In this document: positions 40,831 through 49,830 of the stretch, piece after piece | Position numbering within the stretch: the stretch's first letter is position 1 | Layout: each line of letters starts with the position of its first letter | Program-made: the position numbers and the translations under genes | The notes under the pieces: model-generated | Database searches by the model: none | What the model was told of the DNA's origin: nothing | The model's input: the letters and a program-made list of their open reading frames with translations, nothing else | Assembly: GCA_964553925.1 (NCBI GenBank) | Contig: CAZKNR010000472.1 | Span: forward strand, 70,452-134,451 | Length of the DNA stretch: 64,000 nt | Reading direction: 5' to 3' | DNA from: DAISKN01 sp964553925 | Lineage (GTDB): Bacteria > Acidobacteriota > Vicinamibacteria > Marinacidobacterales > SMYC01

Positions 40831-42456
40831 CTACTTCACCTTCTGGCCCTTGCCGAGGACATCCGCTGCGTTCGTGAGACCGGGGTCGTTGACGCCGTAC
40901 TGGACCGCGAGCTTCGCGTGCTCGACCAGGGTCTTGACCAGGGTCTCGTCTTCCGGGGTGCAGGGGCAGCCCTTCGCGATTTGACCGAAGCTCGACCAGG
41001 CGAGCCCCCAGTGCGCGTGCCCGAAGTTGGGGTAGGCTTCGATGGCTTTCGTGAAATAACCAGCGGCTTCCGGGAACCGCTGTTTGTCTTTGAAGGTGAA
41101 GCCGTAATACGCCCAGCCGAGGGGATTCGCATAGTCCGGTAATGACGTCGCTCGCGCTAGGGTCTCGAACGCTTTGTCGAAATTCTGGCCATCGTAATAC
41201 GCCATCCCGAGGTCCGTCAGATAATCTGGATTATCCACATGGAGCGACACCGCCTTCTCGAGCTCCACCAGCGCCGGCGCCACCTGCTTCTGGACGCGGA
41301 GAATCTTTCCCTTCTGGTAGTGCGCGGCGGCGAGCGAGTCGTCGAGCTCGACCGCCCTCGAGAACTCGGCGAGAGCCTTGTCCGTCTGCTGCGAAGCCAC
41401 GAGCGAAAGGCCGAGATAGTAATGGACCTGGGCGTTGTCGGGCATCTTCTGGACCGCCCCTTCCATCAGCGTCCCCAAGTCCTGGAGCTTCCCCTGCTTG
41501 ACGTAAATGCCGCCCAGGGAGACGTACGCACCGCTCAGGTTCGGATTCAGATCGACCGTTTTCTGGTAATAGGTGGCCGCCATCCCCAGGTTCCCCTGCG
41601 CCTCGTAGACCTCGGCGAATGCCAGGTTGGCGTCGGGATCGTTGGCGTTGACGGTGATGGCCATCGCCAGGTCGGAGTAGGCGGCATCGGCCTTGCCCAG
41701 GGCGTTATTCGCTTTTCCACGGATGCCGAAAGCACGGGTGAGCTGGCTGTTCAGATCGAGGGCTTTCGTCGCCTCGGCGACAGCGCCCGCGTAGTCTTTT
41801 TTCCCGAGGAGAATGTCGGCGAGGCCCGCATGCGCCTCGGCGACGTTCGCGTCGAGCTCGATCGCCTTGCGGAACTCAGGCTCGGCCTCCGCAGGCTTCC
41901 CGTCCGCGAGTGCCGCCTCGCCGATAGTCGTATGCACCAGAGCGCTATTCGGCGCGAGCGCGAGCGCCTTCTGGGCGACCTGACCCGCCTCGGCGATCGC
42001 GCCGGTCTTCGCCAGCCCGGTCGCGAGCGCGACGAGGATGTCCGCGTTCGCCGGGTTCATCTCGGCCGCCTTTTTTCCGACCTCGACTACCTTCGCGTAG
42101 TTCGCCGCTTTCGCGAAGGCGATGGTCATTCCCTCGTAGCACTCCGCCTGCTCCGCGGGCACGGTCGTGGAGCCAACGGCTTTCCCATAAGCATCTCCCG
42201 AGTTGCCCCAGTCCCCGAGTTGTTTGTAGATCCGCGCGAGCTTCAGGTAAACGTCCCCGCGGTCGGGGAAGTTCGTGACGATCGTGAGGTAGAACCCTCC
42301 CGCCTTCTGCAGGTTTCCGCCCTTGATCTCTTTCTCCGCGGCGTCGAGGTACTTCTTGACGTCCTTCTCCGAGATCTTGAGGTCCTGGCCGGCCGGAGCG
42401 ACTCGCGTTATGAGCCCTATGAAAACGACGAGAATGCAGACGGTGAAACTCCTCAT
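40831..42456 (-). CDS. Secreted protein with ~13 TPR repeats
   Basis: Starting at ATG 42456 (GAGGAGGGA upstream) gives 541 residues with a signal peptide (ending VAPAGQ, about residue 22). Continuous TPR units run to the C-terminus. The last ~80 residues (HWGLAWSSFGQIAKGCPCTP) hold a CPC pair that may form a disulfide or bind a metal. No enzyme domain. It is likely a periplasmic protein-interaction scaffold. Confidence 0.85.
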   Translation of the reverse strand: MRSFTVCILVVFIGLITRVAPAGQDLKISEKDVKKYLDAAEKEIKGGNLQKAGGFYLTIVTNFPDRGDVYLKLARIYKQLGDWGNSGDAYGKAVGSTTVPAEQAECYEGMTIAFAKAANYAKVVEVGKKAAEMNPANADILVALATGLAKTGAIAEAGQVAQKALALAPNSALVHTTIGEAALADGKPAEAEPEFRKAIELDANVAEAHAGLADILLGKKDYAGAVAEATKALDLNSQLTRAFGIRGKANNALGKADAAYSDLAMAITVNANDPDANLAFAEVYEAQGNLGMAATYYQKTVDLNPNLSGAYVSLGGIYVKQGKLQDLGTLMEGAVQKMPDNAQVHYYLGLSLVASQQTDKALAEFSRAVELDDSLAAAHYQKGKILRVQKQVAPALVELEKAVSLHVDNPDYLTDLGMAYYDGQNFDKAFETLARATSLPDYANPLGWAYYGFTFKDKQRFPEAAGYFTKAIEAYPNFGHAHWGLAWSSFGQIAKGCPCTPEDETLVKTLVEHAKLAVQYGVNDPGLTNAADVLGKGQKVK

Positions 42457-42541
42457 GACAATCCCTCCTCGAGCTAATCCCGCCGCGCATCCTATCATTC
42501 CCCCGGAATCGAGGCGAATAGGCTACTATTCGAGGGTCGAC

Positions 42542-45500
42542 ATGCCGGTGCATCGCATCGTGGTCGCGCCACAAGCGGCCTCCCGAAGGGAAGAAGCGCG
42601 CCGGTGGCTGACGGAGGTCGAAGGCTTCGGTCCAGTGCTCCTGGTCTCGACAGCGCTCGAGGCCGCGGATCACTTCCTCCGGGAGCTCGCTTCCAAAAGA
42701 GGCTCGCTCTTCGGCTTCCGGCGGGCAACTCTCGACTCACTGGCCTACCGCCTCGCCCTTCCCGCGCTCGCCCGCGCGGGCATGACGACGGCGAGCCGCC
42801 TCGCGCAGGAAGCGGTCACCGCCCGGGTCCTTCATGTGACGGCGAGCGAGAAGCGACTCGGTCCTCTCGCCACGGTCGCCTCCGGTCCCGGGCTCACTCG
42901 CGCCCTCACGTCGACGCTCCACGAGTGCCGTCTTCATCAGGTCGGCCCGGACGAGCTGTCGAAGCTCGGCGACCTCGGGGAGACCCTCGGGCTTCTCCTC
43001 ACGCGCTACGAGGAGATGTCCCGCGAGCAGGGTGTCGCTGATCGCGCCCTCACTCTTTCGCTCGCCCGGCAAAATGCTTCGGACGTCGACGGTCCGATGC
43101 TGCTCCTGGACGTTCCCCTCGACAACCCGCTCGAAGCGGCGCTTATCGAGGCCATCGCCCGGAGGGCGAAGGCGGGTCCGGTGCTCGCGACTGCGGTCGA
43201 AGCGGACGAGGCTACGCTCAGACGGCTCTCGCGGGCTCTCGGCTGTGAGCCTGAGACTCCCTCGAAAAGTTCCAGTTCCGAATCGGCGCTCCTCGATCTG
43301 CAGCGGCACGTTTTCAGCGAAACCGCTCCGAAGCACCGCGAGCGGCCCGAGGACGTGGTCGTGCTCTCCGCTCCGGGAGAGGCGCAGGAAGCGGCGGAGC
43401 TCGCCCGGGCCATCCAGATCGAGGCGGAAAAGGGACTGCCTTTCGATCGAGTGGCCGTGCTGCTCCGATCCCCGGAAGTCTATACGCCGCTCCTCGAGGA
43501 CGTCTTCGACCGTGCGGGGATCCCCGCGTACTTCGAGAATGGAACGAAGAGGCCCGACCCCGCGGGCCGCGCCTTTCTCGCGCTTCTCGATTGCGCCGCC
43601 GAGGAGCTCTCTGCCACCCGGTTCGCGGAATATCTTTCCCTTTCTCAGATCCCGAAGCTCGACGCCCTCGGCGCCCCCATCGTCGCGCCCGACGCCGCGG
43701 AGGAAGACGTCCTCTGGGTTCCCCCGCGGCATTCGCTCGCTCCCGAGCCCGCGCGCGAGCCCGTCCAGCTCGACCTGTTCGCCGAGCCGCCCCCGAAAGT
43801 GGAGGCTCCCGAGAGCGAGCCCGTCCTCTCGGGGACACTCCGCGCCCCGTGGCGCTGGGAGAAGCTCCTCGTGGACGCCGCGGTCATCGGCGGGCGCGAC
43901 CGCTGGGAGAGGCGGCTCTCGGGTCTCGGGCGCGAGCTCGAAGTGCGCCTCCTCGAGACGGAAGACCAGGAAAGTGTCGAAGCCGAGAGACTGCGGCGCG
44001 AACGAAACGATCTCCTCCATCTGAGAAACTTTGCCCTTCCGCTCATCGAAACCCTGGACACGAGGCCCCACGACGAGAACTGGGGCGTCTGGATCGATTG
44101 GCTCGAACGGCTCGCCGTCTCCTCGCTTTCGAGCCCGGAGGGAGTGCTCGCGCTCCTGAAGGAGCTTCGGCCCATGACTTCCGTCGGGCCGGTCTCGATT
44201 CTCGAAGTGCGCCAGGTCCTGTCCGAGCGTCTCACCCTCCTCCCGCAGAGGCCTTCGGGAGATCGCTACGGAAAGGTCTGGGTCGCTCCCATCGAGGCGG
44301 CGCGGGGGATGAGCTTCGAGATGGTCCTGGTGCCGGGCCTTGCGGAGAGGATGTTCCCGCGAAAGATCGTCGAGGACCCACTTCTGCTCGACTCCTTTCG
44401 CCTCCGGCTCGGTGCGGACCTCCCCCTCCAGAAGGATCGGATCGCGAAAGAGAGACTCCTCTTGAGGCTCGCGATCGGAGCGGCGTCGCAAAAGATCGTC
44501 TTCAGTTATCCCTCGGTCGACCTCGCCAAGGGACGCGCCAAAGTTCCCTCGTTCTATCTTCTCGAGGTCGCGAGGGCGAGCCAGGGGGAGCTGCCGGACT
44601 TCGAGACCCTCGCGCGGGAGGCTGCGAGCTCTTCGGGGGCGCGGCTCGGCTGGCCCGCTCCCCGCGATCGCGGGCAGGCGATCGATGCCGCGGAGTTCGA
44701 CCTCGCCTTCCTCTCGGACTCCATGCGCTTGGACGCCCGCCTGGGAAGCGGCCGCTACCTGGTCCAGGTGAATGCCGCCCTCGCCCGCTCCCTCCGCGCC
44801 CGCTACCAGCGAGGCCGAAGCGGCCAGTTCACGACCGCGGATGGTTTTCTCGAGGCCTCAGAGCCCGCGCGCGCTGTCCTGGCGCAGCATCGTCTCGAGG
44901 CGCGCGCCTACTCCGTCACCGCGCTCGAAAAGTACGCTGCTTGCCCGTACCGGTTCTATCTCAACGCCATCCTCCGGATCCGCCCGCGCGAGACGGTAGA
45001 GGCGGTGACCCACCTCGACCCGCTCACCAAGGGAAGCATCCTCCACGCGGCGCAGTTCGAGATCTCGAAGCGTCTCGGAGAGGCCGGCCTCCTCCCCGCG
45101 AGAGCCGACAACATCGACGAGGTTCTTCAGCTCTTCGAAGTGGTGTTCGACGAGGTCCAGGACCGCTTCGAAGAAGACCTCGCGCCCGCGATCGGGCGCA
45201 TCTGGAGGGATGAGCTCGAGCGCATTCGTTTCGACCTGAGGGGATGGCTCCGTCGGGAGGCGCTCCAGGAGGACGACTTCGTCCCCTACCGTCGCGAGTT
45301 CACGTTCGGCATGAGGCCCACGGGACCCGCGGATCCCGCGAGCACTCTCGAGGTCGCCGTTTTGAAAAACGGCCTGAGGCTCCGGGGGGCCATCGACCTC
45401 GTGGAGAAGCGCGCGACCGACGGCAAGGTCCGAGTCACCGATCACAAGAGCGGAAAGGCGTGGATGCCCGAAGGCGCGGTCGTAAACGGCGGCGAGAACC

Positions 45501-45829
45501 TTCAGCCCATCCTCTACACGCTCGCTTACGAGGCGCTCACCGGAGAGGAGGTCGACTCCGCCCGTCTCTACTACGTCACTCAGCGCGCCGGCTACGCGGA
45601 GCGCGTGGTGCGCGCCGACGAGAAATCGCTCGCGGTGGTCGCGGAGTTCCAGAGGCGCCTCGACGAAATCATCGAAGAGGGCTTCTTTCCCGCCTCGCCG
45701 CTGGAAAAGCCTGGCTGCGCATGGTGCGACTATCTCGCGGTCTGCGGTCCGAGGATGCAGATCGACGCTCGCAGAAAGCAGAACGATCCGCGCCTCTCCC
45801 CTCTCAACTGGCTCCGGAGCCTGACGTGA
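42542..45829 (+). CDS. addB: AddB-type subunit of a helicase-nuclease (PD-(D/E)XK family)
   Basis: From ATG 42542 the product is 1,095 residues; an upstream open frame to 42323 is antisense. The C-terminal nuclease has the RGAIDLVE and VTDHKSGKAW motifs (the DxK core), followed by QPILYTLAYEALTG. Four cysteines, one in AACPYRFY and three in CAWCDYLAVC, match the Fe-S cluster of AddB. The N-terminal part is a degenerate helicase without Walker A. It partners AddA in double-strand end resection. Its stop overlaps the addA start by 4 nt. Confidence 0.88.
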   Translation: MPVHRIVVAPQAASRREEARRWLTEVEGFGPVLLVSTALEAADHFLRELASKRGSLFGFRRATLDSLAYRLALPALARAGMTTASRLAQEAVTARVLHVTASEKRLGPLATVASGPGLTRALTSTLHECRLHQVGPDELSKLGDLGETLGLLLTRYEEMSREQGVADRALTLSLARQNASDVDGPMLLLDVPLDNPLEAALIEAIARRAKAGPVLATAVEADEATLRRLSRALGCEPETPSKSSSSESALLDLQRHVFSETAPKHRERPEDVVVLSAPGEAQEAAELARAIQIEAEKGLPFDRVAVLLRSPEVYTPLLEDVFDRAGIPAYFENGTKRPDPAGRAFLALLDCAAEELSATRFAEYLSLSQIPKLDALGAPIVAPDAAEEDVLWVPPRHSLAPEPAREPVQLDLFAEPPPKVEAPESEPVLSGTLRAPWRWEKLLVDAAVIGGRDRWERRLSGLGRELEVRLLETEDQESVEAERLRRERNDLLHLRNFALPLIETLDTRPHDENWGVWIDWLERLAVSSLSSPEGVLALLKELRPMTSVGPVSILEVRQVLSERLTLLPQRPSGDRYGKVWVAPIEAARGMSFEMVLVPGLAERMFPRKIVEDPLLLDSFRLRLGADLPLQKDRIAKERLLLRLAIGAASQKIVFSYPSVDLAKGRAKVPSFYLLEVARASQGELPDFETLAREAASSSGARLGWPAPRDRGQAIDAAEFDLAFLSDSMRLDARLGSGRYLVQVNAALARSLRARYQRGRSGQFTTADGFLEASEPARAVLAQHRLEARAYSVTALEKYAACPYRFYLNAILRIRPRETVEAVTHLDPLTKGSILHAAQFEISKRLGEAGLLPARADNIDEVLQLFEVVFDEVQDRFEEDLAPAIGRIWRDELERIRFDLRGWLRREALQEDDFVPYRREFTFGMRPTGPADPASTLEVAVLKNGLRLRGAIDLVEKRATDGKVRVTDHKSGKAWMPEGAVVNGGENLQPILYTLAYEALTGEEVDSARLYYVTQRAGYAERVVRADEKSLAVVAEFQRRLDEIIEEGFFPASPLEKPGCAWCDYLAVCGPRMQIDARRKQNDPRLSPLNWLRSLT

Positions 45830-48800
45830 GCGCCTTTGCAGACCTTTCCGACCGCGACGCCATCCAGAACGATCTCGATTCCACGCTCGTGGTCGAGGCC
45901 GCCGCAGGCACGGGAAAAACGACGGCTCTCGTGAGCCGCATTCTCTCGGTGGTTTCGAGCGGGCGGGGCGAGCTTTCGCGGCTCGTCGCCGTCACCTTCA
46001 CCGAGAAGGCGGCGGGCGAGCTGAAGCTCCGGCTTCGAGGCGAGCTCGAGAAGGCACGCACCGAGGCCCGAGCGACGGGCGACGACGAAGTGACAAAGAG
46101 GCTCGAGCGCGGCCTCGAACAGCTCGAGGAGGCGCACGTCGGAACCATCCACGGGTTCTGCGCCGATCTCTTGAAGCAGCGGCCGCTCCAGGCGGGAGTC
46201 GATCCTCTTTTCGAGGTCGCGACAGAAGAGGAGAAGGATCGTCTCTGCCGGCGGGTGTTCGATCGCTGGCTCCAGGAAAAGCTTTCGGACCCCCCACCCG
46301 GCGTGAGGCGCCTCATGAGGCGTCCGGCGCACTGGGACGAGGGACCGGTCGACAGCCTGTACAAGGCAGCCTACGACCTTCTCGACGTGCGGGACTTTCC
46401 CGCCCGCTGGAAGACCCGGCCCTTCGAGCGCGAAGCCGAGATCGACGGGCTGATCGAAAGGGCGGTCTCGCTGGGAGAGAAGGCGTCAAAGGCCGCGAAC
46501 GACCGGGACAAATTGTTCCTCGACTTTGCGGAGCTCCTGGCCTTCGTCCAGGACTTGAAGGGACAGGAGCAGGTGAGCGGGAGGCGCGACTACGACGCCC
46601 TCGAGCACCGGCTCGCGTCTCTCAAGCTGGGAAAGAGAAAAGGCTATGGGCCCTACGCCGAGGGGATCGTGCGCGAGAAGCTCCTCGCCGAGCGCGACGC
46701 GCTCGCGGTCGACCTCGCCTCTTTCCAGAGACGTGCCCGCGCCGACCTCGCGGCCCATCTCCAAAACGAGCTTCGGGAGCTGGTCGATCGGTACGAAGCG
46801 CTGAAGTCGAAACGAGGGCGCCTCGATTTTCTCGACCTCCTCGCCCGCGCCCGCGACCTTCTGAAAGAGAACCCCGAGGTCCGGCGCGAGCTGCAGTCGA
46901 GCTTCACTCATATTTTCGTCGATGAGTTCCAGGACACCGATCCCCTCCAGGCCGAGATCCTTCTCCTTCTCGCCGCGGAGAATCCCGCCGAGGACGACTG
47001 GCGCAAGGTCGTGCCCGTCCCGGGGAAGCTCTTCCTCGTCGCCGATCCGAAACAGTCGATCTACCGCTTTCGCAGGGCCGACGTCGCGCTCTACCAACGG
47101 GTGAAGAACCAGCTGGTGCGCGCCGGTGCAAGGCGAGTGCATCTCACCGTGAGCTTTCGATCCGTGCCCGGCATTCAGGAGCTCGTGAACTCCGCGATGA
47201 CCGCGTCGATGAAGCCGACCGCCGAGAACCATCAGGCGGACTATGTGGAGCTCCACGCGCATCGCTCGAAGACGGAGGGTCAGCCCGCGGTCGTGGCCCT
47301 TCCCATCCCGCGACCGTACGGCGACTGGGACAAGGTGGTGTTCTACGCCATCCAACGCTCGGAGCCTCTGGCCGTGGCCTCCTGGGTCCGATGGCTCCTG
47401 GAGGAAAGCGCCTCGCTCGGTTGGCGCGTGAGCTCGCGCGGCGGGGAATTGGGTCCCGTAGTCCCCTCGGACGTCTGCCTCCTGTTCCGCCGGTTCAAGA
47501 GCTTCGGGCGGTCGGTCACCCAGCCTTACGTGGACGCCCTCTCCGCCCTCGACATCCCCCACGTCCTCGTCGGCGGAAGAGGGTTCCATCAGCGCGAGGA
47601 GATCGAAGCGATGCGGGTGGCGCTCGCCGCGGTCGAGCGGCCCGACGACGAGCTCTCGGTGTTCTCGACGCTCCGGGGGCCGCTCTTCAGCCTGGGTGAC
47701 GAGAGCCTGTTCCTCTTCCGATCGCGGCACGGCCCCCTTCATCCGTTTCGGGCGACGCCGGGAGCTCTCGAGGAAGACGCCGCTTCGATCCGCGAAGCCC
47801 TCGACGTTCTCGCCTCATTGCACCGGGATCGCAACCGCCGGCCCGTAGCGCTCACCATTCGAAAACTCCTGGACCAGACCCGCGCCCACGCGGGGTTTGC
47901 TCTCTGGCAGGCGGGCGATCAGGTCCTCGCCAACATCCTCAGGCTCCTTCAGATCGCGCGGACGTTCGAGGATAGCGGAGGGCTTTCGTTCCGCGGCTTC
48001 GTCGATCATCTGGACTCCCTCTCCGAGGTCTCGGATCGAAGCGAGCAAAACATGATCGAGGACGGAGTCGAAGGCGTTCGCCTGATGACGGTCCATAAGG
48101 CGAAGGGGCTGGAGTTCCCCGTGGTGATCCTCTGCGAGATCACGACCCCGTTCTCCTCCGGCGCCTCGCGGCACGTGGATCCGGACCGGAAGCTCGTGGC
48201 GATGAGGCTCGCCGGCGGATCGCCTTGGGAGCTCCTCGAGCACGAAGACAGCGAAGCGGAGCGGGATCGCGCGGAGAGCCTTCGTCTCCTCTACGTGGCA
48301 GCGACCCGCGCGCGGGACATACTGGTGGTGCCCGCGGTGGCCGACGAGCCTCAGAAGAGCGGCTGGGTCGGGCCGCTTCTCCCGAGCCTCTATCCCGAGG
48401 AGAGGACCTATCGGTTTCCAGTCGTGGCTCCGGGATGCCCGCGCTTTCCCGGGGACGACACCGTCCTCGAGCGTCCTCAGAGAGCGGCGATCTCTTCCGC
48501 CCTCCGCCCGGGTCTTCACAAACCAGAGCGCGGCCACCACGAAGTCGTCTGGTGGGATCCGTCTCTCTTCGAGAACCCCCTCACGACCAAGCCCGGACTG
48601 AGGCGCCACACGCTCCTCCAGGCGAGCGAGGGCGACGAACCTGGAGAGGGCGGCCGGGAGTACCAGCGCTGGCTCGACCGGCGCGCGCGCATTCTCGCGG
48701 AAGGGAGCGTTCCCAGGTATCAGGTCGCCACCGTAACCCGTCTCGTCGAAACCGAGAAGCCCGTGGTCGACGGCGCGTCCGCGGTGCGGATTGCCGAAGT

Positions 48801-49257
48801 CGAAGGACGGGACCTCCTTCGTCCAGGAGGCAAGCGTTTCGGGGCCCTGGTCCACGAGGTTCTCGCGCGAGCTCCGCTCGAGGCGACTCTCCCGGACATC
48901 GAGGCCCTCGCCGACAGCCTGGGACGCATCCTCGGCAATTCGGAGGAGGAGAGAAAGGCCGCGGCCTCTTCGGTCTCTCGCGCGCTCGCGCACCCTCTTC
49001 TCGAGCGGGCGCGGGTAGCCTCGGTCGTATTCCGCGAGACCCCTCTCGTCTACCGAGAGCCCACGGGAAGACTCGTCGAGGGAGTTCCCGACCTGGTCTT
49101 CCGCGACGAGGATTCGGAGTGGACTCTCGTCGACTTCAAGACCGATCTCCGCCTCGACATCGCGGAGGACGCCCACCGAAGTCAAGTCGCGCTCTACAAG
49201 CTCGCTCTCGAGGAGGCGACCGGGACTCGCGCGGAGGGCTGGCTCCTGTATTTGTAG
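45826..49257 (+). CDS. addA: AddA-type helicase-nuclease (UvrD/RecB-like)
   Basis: From GTG 45826 (GTGA overlap) the protein has 1,143 residues. Helicase motifs are complete: AAAGTGKTT (Walker A, 25-33), VTFTEKAAGEL (Ia), VDEFQDTDPLQ (II), VADPKQSIYRFRRAD (III/IV), VRLMTVHKAKGLEFPVV (V) and LLYVAATRARD (VI). The C-terminal PD-(D/E)XK nuclease has VEGVPDLVFRD and TLVDFKTD. With AddB it forms an end-processing complex for recombinational repair and attack on foreign DNA. The next 130 nt hold no clear gene. Confidence 0.94.
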   Translation: MSAFADLSDRDAIQNDLDSTLVVEAAAGTGKTTALVSRILSVVSSGRGELSRLVAVTFTEKAAGELKLRLRGELEKARTEARATGDDEVTKRLERGLEQLEEAHVGTIHGFCADLLKQRPLQAGVDPLFEVATEEEKDRLCRRVFDRWLQEKLSDPPPGVRRLMRRPAHWDEGPVDSLYKAAYDLLDVRDFPARWKTRPFEREAEIDGLIERAVSLGEKASKAANDRDKLFLDFAELLAFVQDLKGQEQVSGRRDYDALEHRLASLKLGKRKGYGPYAEGIVREKLLAERDALAVDLASFQRRARADLAAHLQNELRELVDRYEALKSKRGRLDFLDLLARARDLLKENPEVRRELQSSFTHIFVDEFQDTDPLQAEILLLLAAENPAEDDWRKVVPVPGKLFLVADPKQSIYRFRRADVALYQRVKNQLVRAGARRVHLTVSFRSVPGIQELVNSAMTASMKPTAENHQADYVELHAHRSKTEGQPAVVALPIPRPYGDWDKVVFYAIQRSEPLAVASWVRWLLEESASLGWRVSSRGGELGPVVPSDVCLLFRRFKSFGRSVTQPYVDALSALDIPHVLVGGRGFHQREEIEAMRVALAAVERPDDELSVFSTLRGPLFSLGDESLFLFRSRHGPLHPFRATPGALEEDAASIREALDVLASLHRDRNRRPVALTIRKLLDQTRAHAGFALWQAGDQVLANILRLLQIARTFEDSGGLSFRGFVDHLDSLSEVSDRSEQNMIEDGVEGVRLMTVHKAKGLEFPVVILCEITTPFSSGASRHVDPDRKLVAMRLAGGSPWELLEHEDSEAERDRAESLRLLYVAATRARDILVVPAVADEPQKSGWVGPLLPSLYPEERTYRFPVVAPGCPRFPGDDTVLERPQRAAISSALRPGLHKPERGHHEVVWWDPSLFENPLTTKPGLRRHTLLQASEGDEPGEGGREYQRWLDRRARILAEGSVPRYQVATVTRLVETEKPVVDGASAVRIAEVEGRDLLRPGGKRFGALVHEVLARAPLEATLPDIEALADSLGRILGNSEEERKAAASSVSRALAHPLLERARVASVVFRETPLVYREPTGRLVEGVPDLVFRDEDSEWTLVDFKTDLRLDIAEDAHRSQVALYKLALEEATGTRAEGWLLYL

Positions 49258-49390
49258 CGGCAGTTTCAAGACCGCGAGCTGAGGGCTCTACGGCAGAAGG
49301 CGTCGGCGGTGCCGCATCTCGGTCGCCGTGACGCGCGTCTCGAATCGTTGGGCGATGCCCTTCATCGATCTCAAATCGAGATGAGGTACG

Positions 49391-49591
49391 ATGTTCGATA
49401 TGGCGTCAGCGAAAAAGCTTGTCATCGAGGTGCTTCAATCCTTGCCGGATGACTGCTCGATCGAGGACGTGCAGTACGAGCTCTACGTTCGACAAAAGAT
49501 CGCCGAGGGCGAGAAGGCTGCCGACGAAGGGAAGCTCGTGCATCATGAGGAAGCGATGCGCGACGCAAGGGCGTGGCTCCGGCATTTGTAG
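49391..49591 (+). CDS. Small antitoxin of a RelE/ParE-type pair
   Basis: The 66-residue protein contains KLVIEVLQSLPDDCSIEDVQ, then YELYVRQKIAEGEKAADEGK and HHEEAMRDARAWL. This is a very common short antitoxin found upstream of ParE/RelE-type toxins. ATG 49391 has GAGG four nucleotides upstream; ATG 49400 is an alternative. The following toxin gene is decayed, so this looks like an orphan antitoxin. Confidence 0.7.
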   Translation: MFDMASAKKLVIEVLQSLPDDCSIEDVQYELYVRQKIAEGEKAADEGKLVHHEEAMRDARAWLRHL

Positions 49592-49629
49592 CCTGGACGC
49601 TCCCCGCGCGCCAAGACCTCCTCACGGCG
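49588..49629 (+). pseudogene. Remnant of a ParE-like toxin N-terminus
   Basis: Fourteen codons VAWTLPARQDLLTA match the typical ParE start ('v.WT.pA..DL..i'). They begin at the position of the antitoxin stop, as in intact pairs, but the start codon has become GTA and the following ~150 nt have no frame resembling ParE. A large palindrome follows. Confidence 0.45.
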
Positions 49630-49687
49630 CCCTTGCGGTCCTGTCAATGGTCTTCGCAAATGTCGTCTCGCGAGAGTTTGGAGCAGT

Positions 49688-49730
49688 GGGTAGAACAGTT
49701 ACTCGGTCCGGACCGAGTAACGTTCTACCC
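49688..49730. repeat. 43-nt near-perfect palindrome
   Basis: GGGTAGAAC-a-GTTACTCGGTCC is followed directly by its reverse complement GGACCGAGTAAC-GTTCTACCC, so every base pairs except one unpaired A. There is no loop or T-tract, so a simple terminator is unlikely. It lies between the decayed toxin and the amidohydrolase promoter region. Confidence 0.85.
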
Positions 49731-49830
49731 GCTCCTCAGAAATCCAAGGCCAACTGAGCGTGATGGGCACGATGACGCTAGCGAGGCGACGGTGTAGGCG
49801 CCGAGGACTAGCTCTTGTATATTTAGCGCC

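Noticed and set aside
45244..45825. Upstream extension of addA into addB
   Set aside because: The extension is out of frame over addB coding sequence and Arg/Gly-rich. The GTG at 45826 with 4-nt overlap immediately precedes the helicase N-terminus.
49258..49390. Short minus-strand frame (KGIAQRFETRVTATEMRHRR) downstream of addA
   Set aside because: It is only about 25 codons long, ends quickly and matches no family I know. Kept as unannotated gap.
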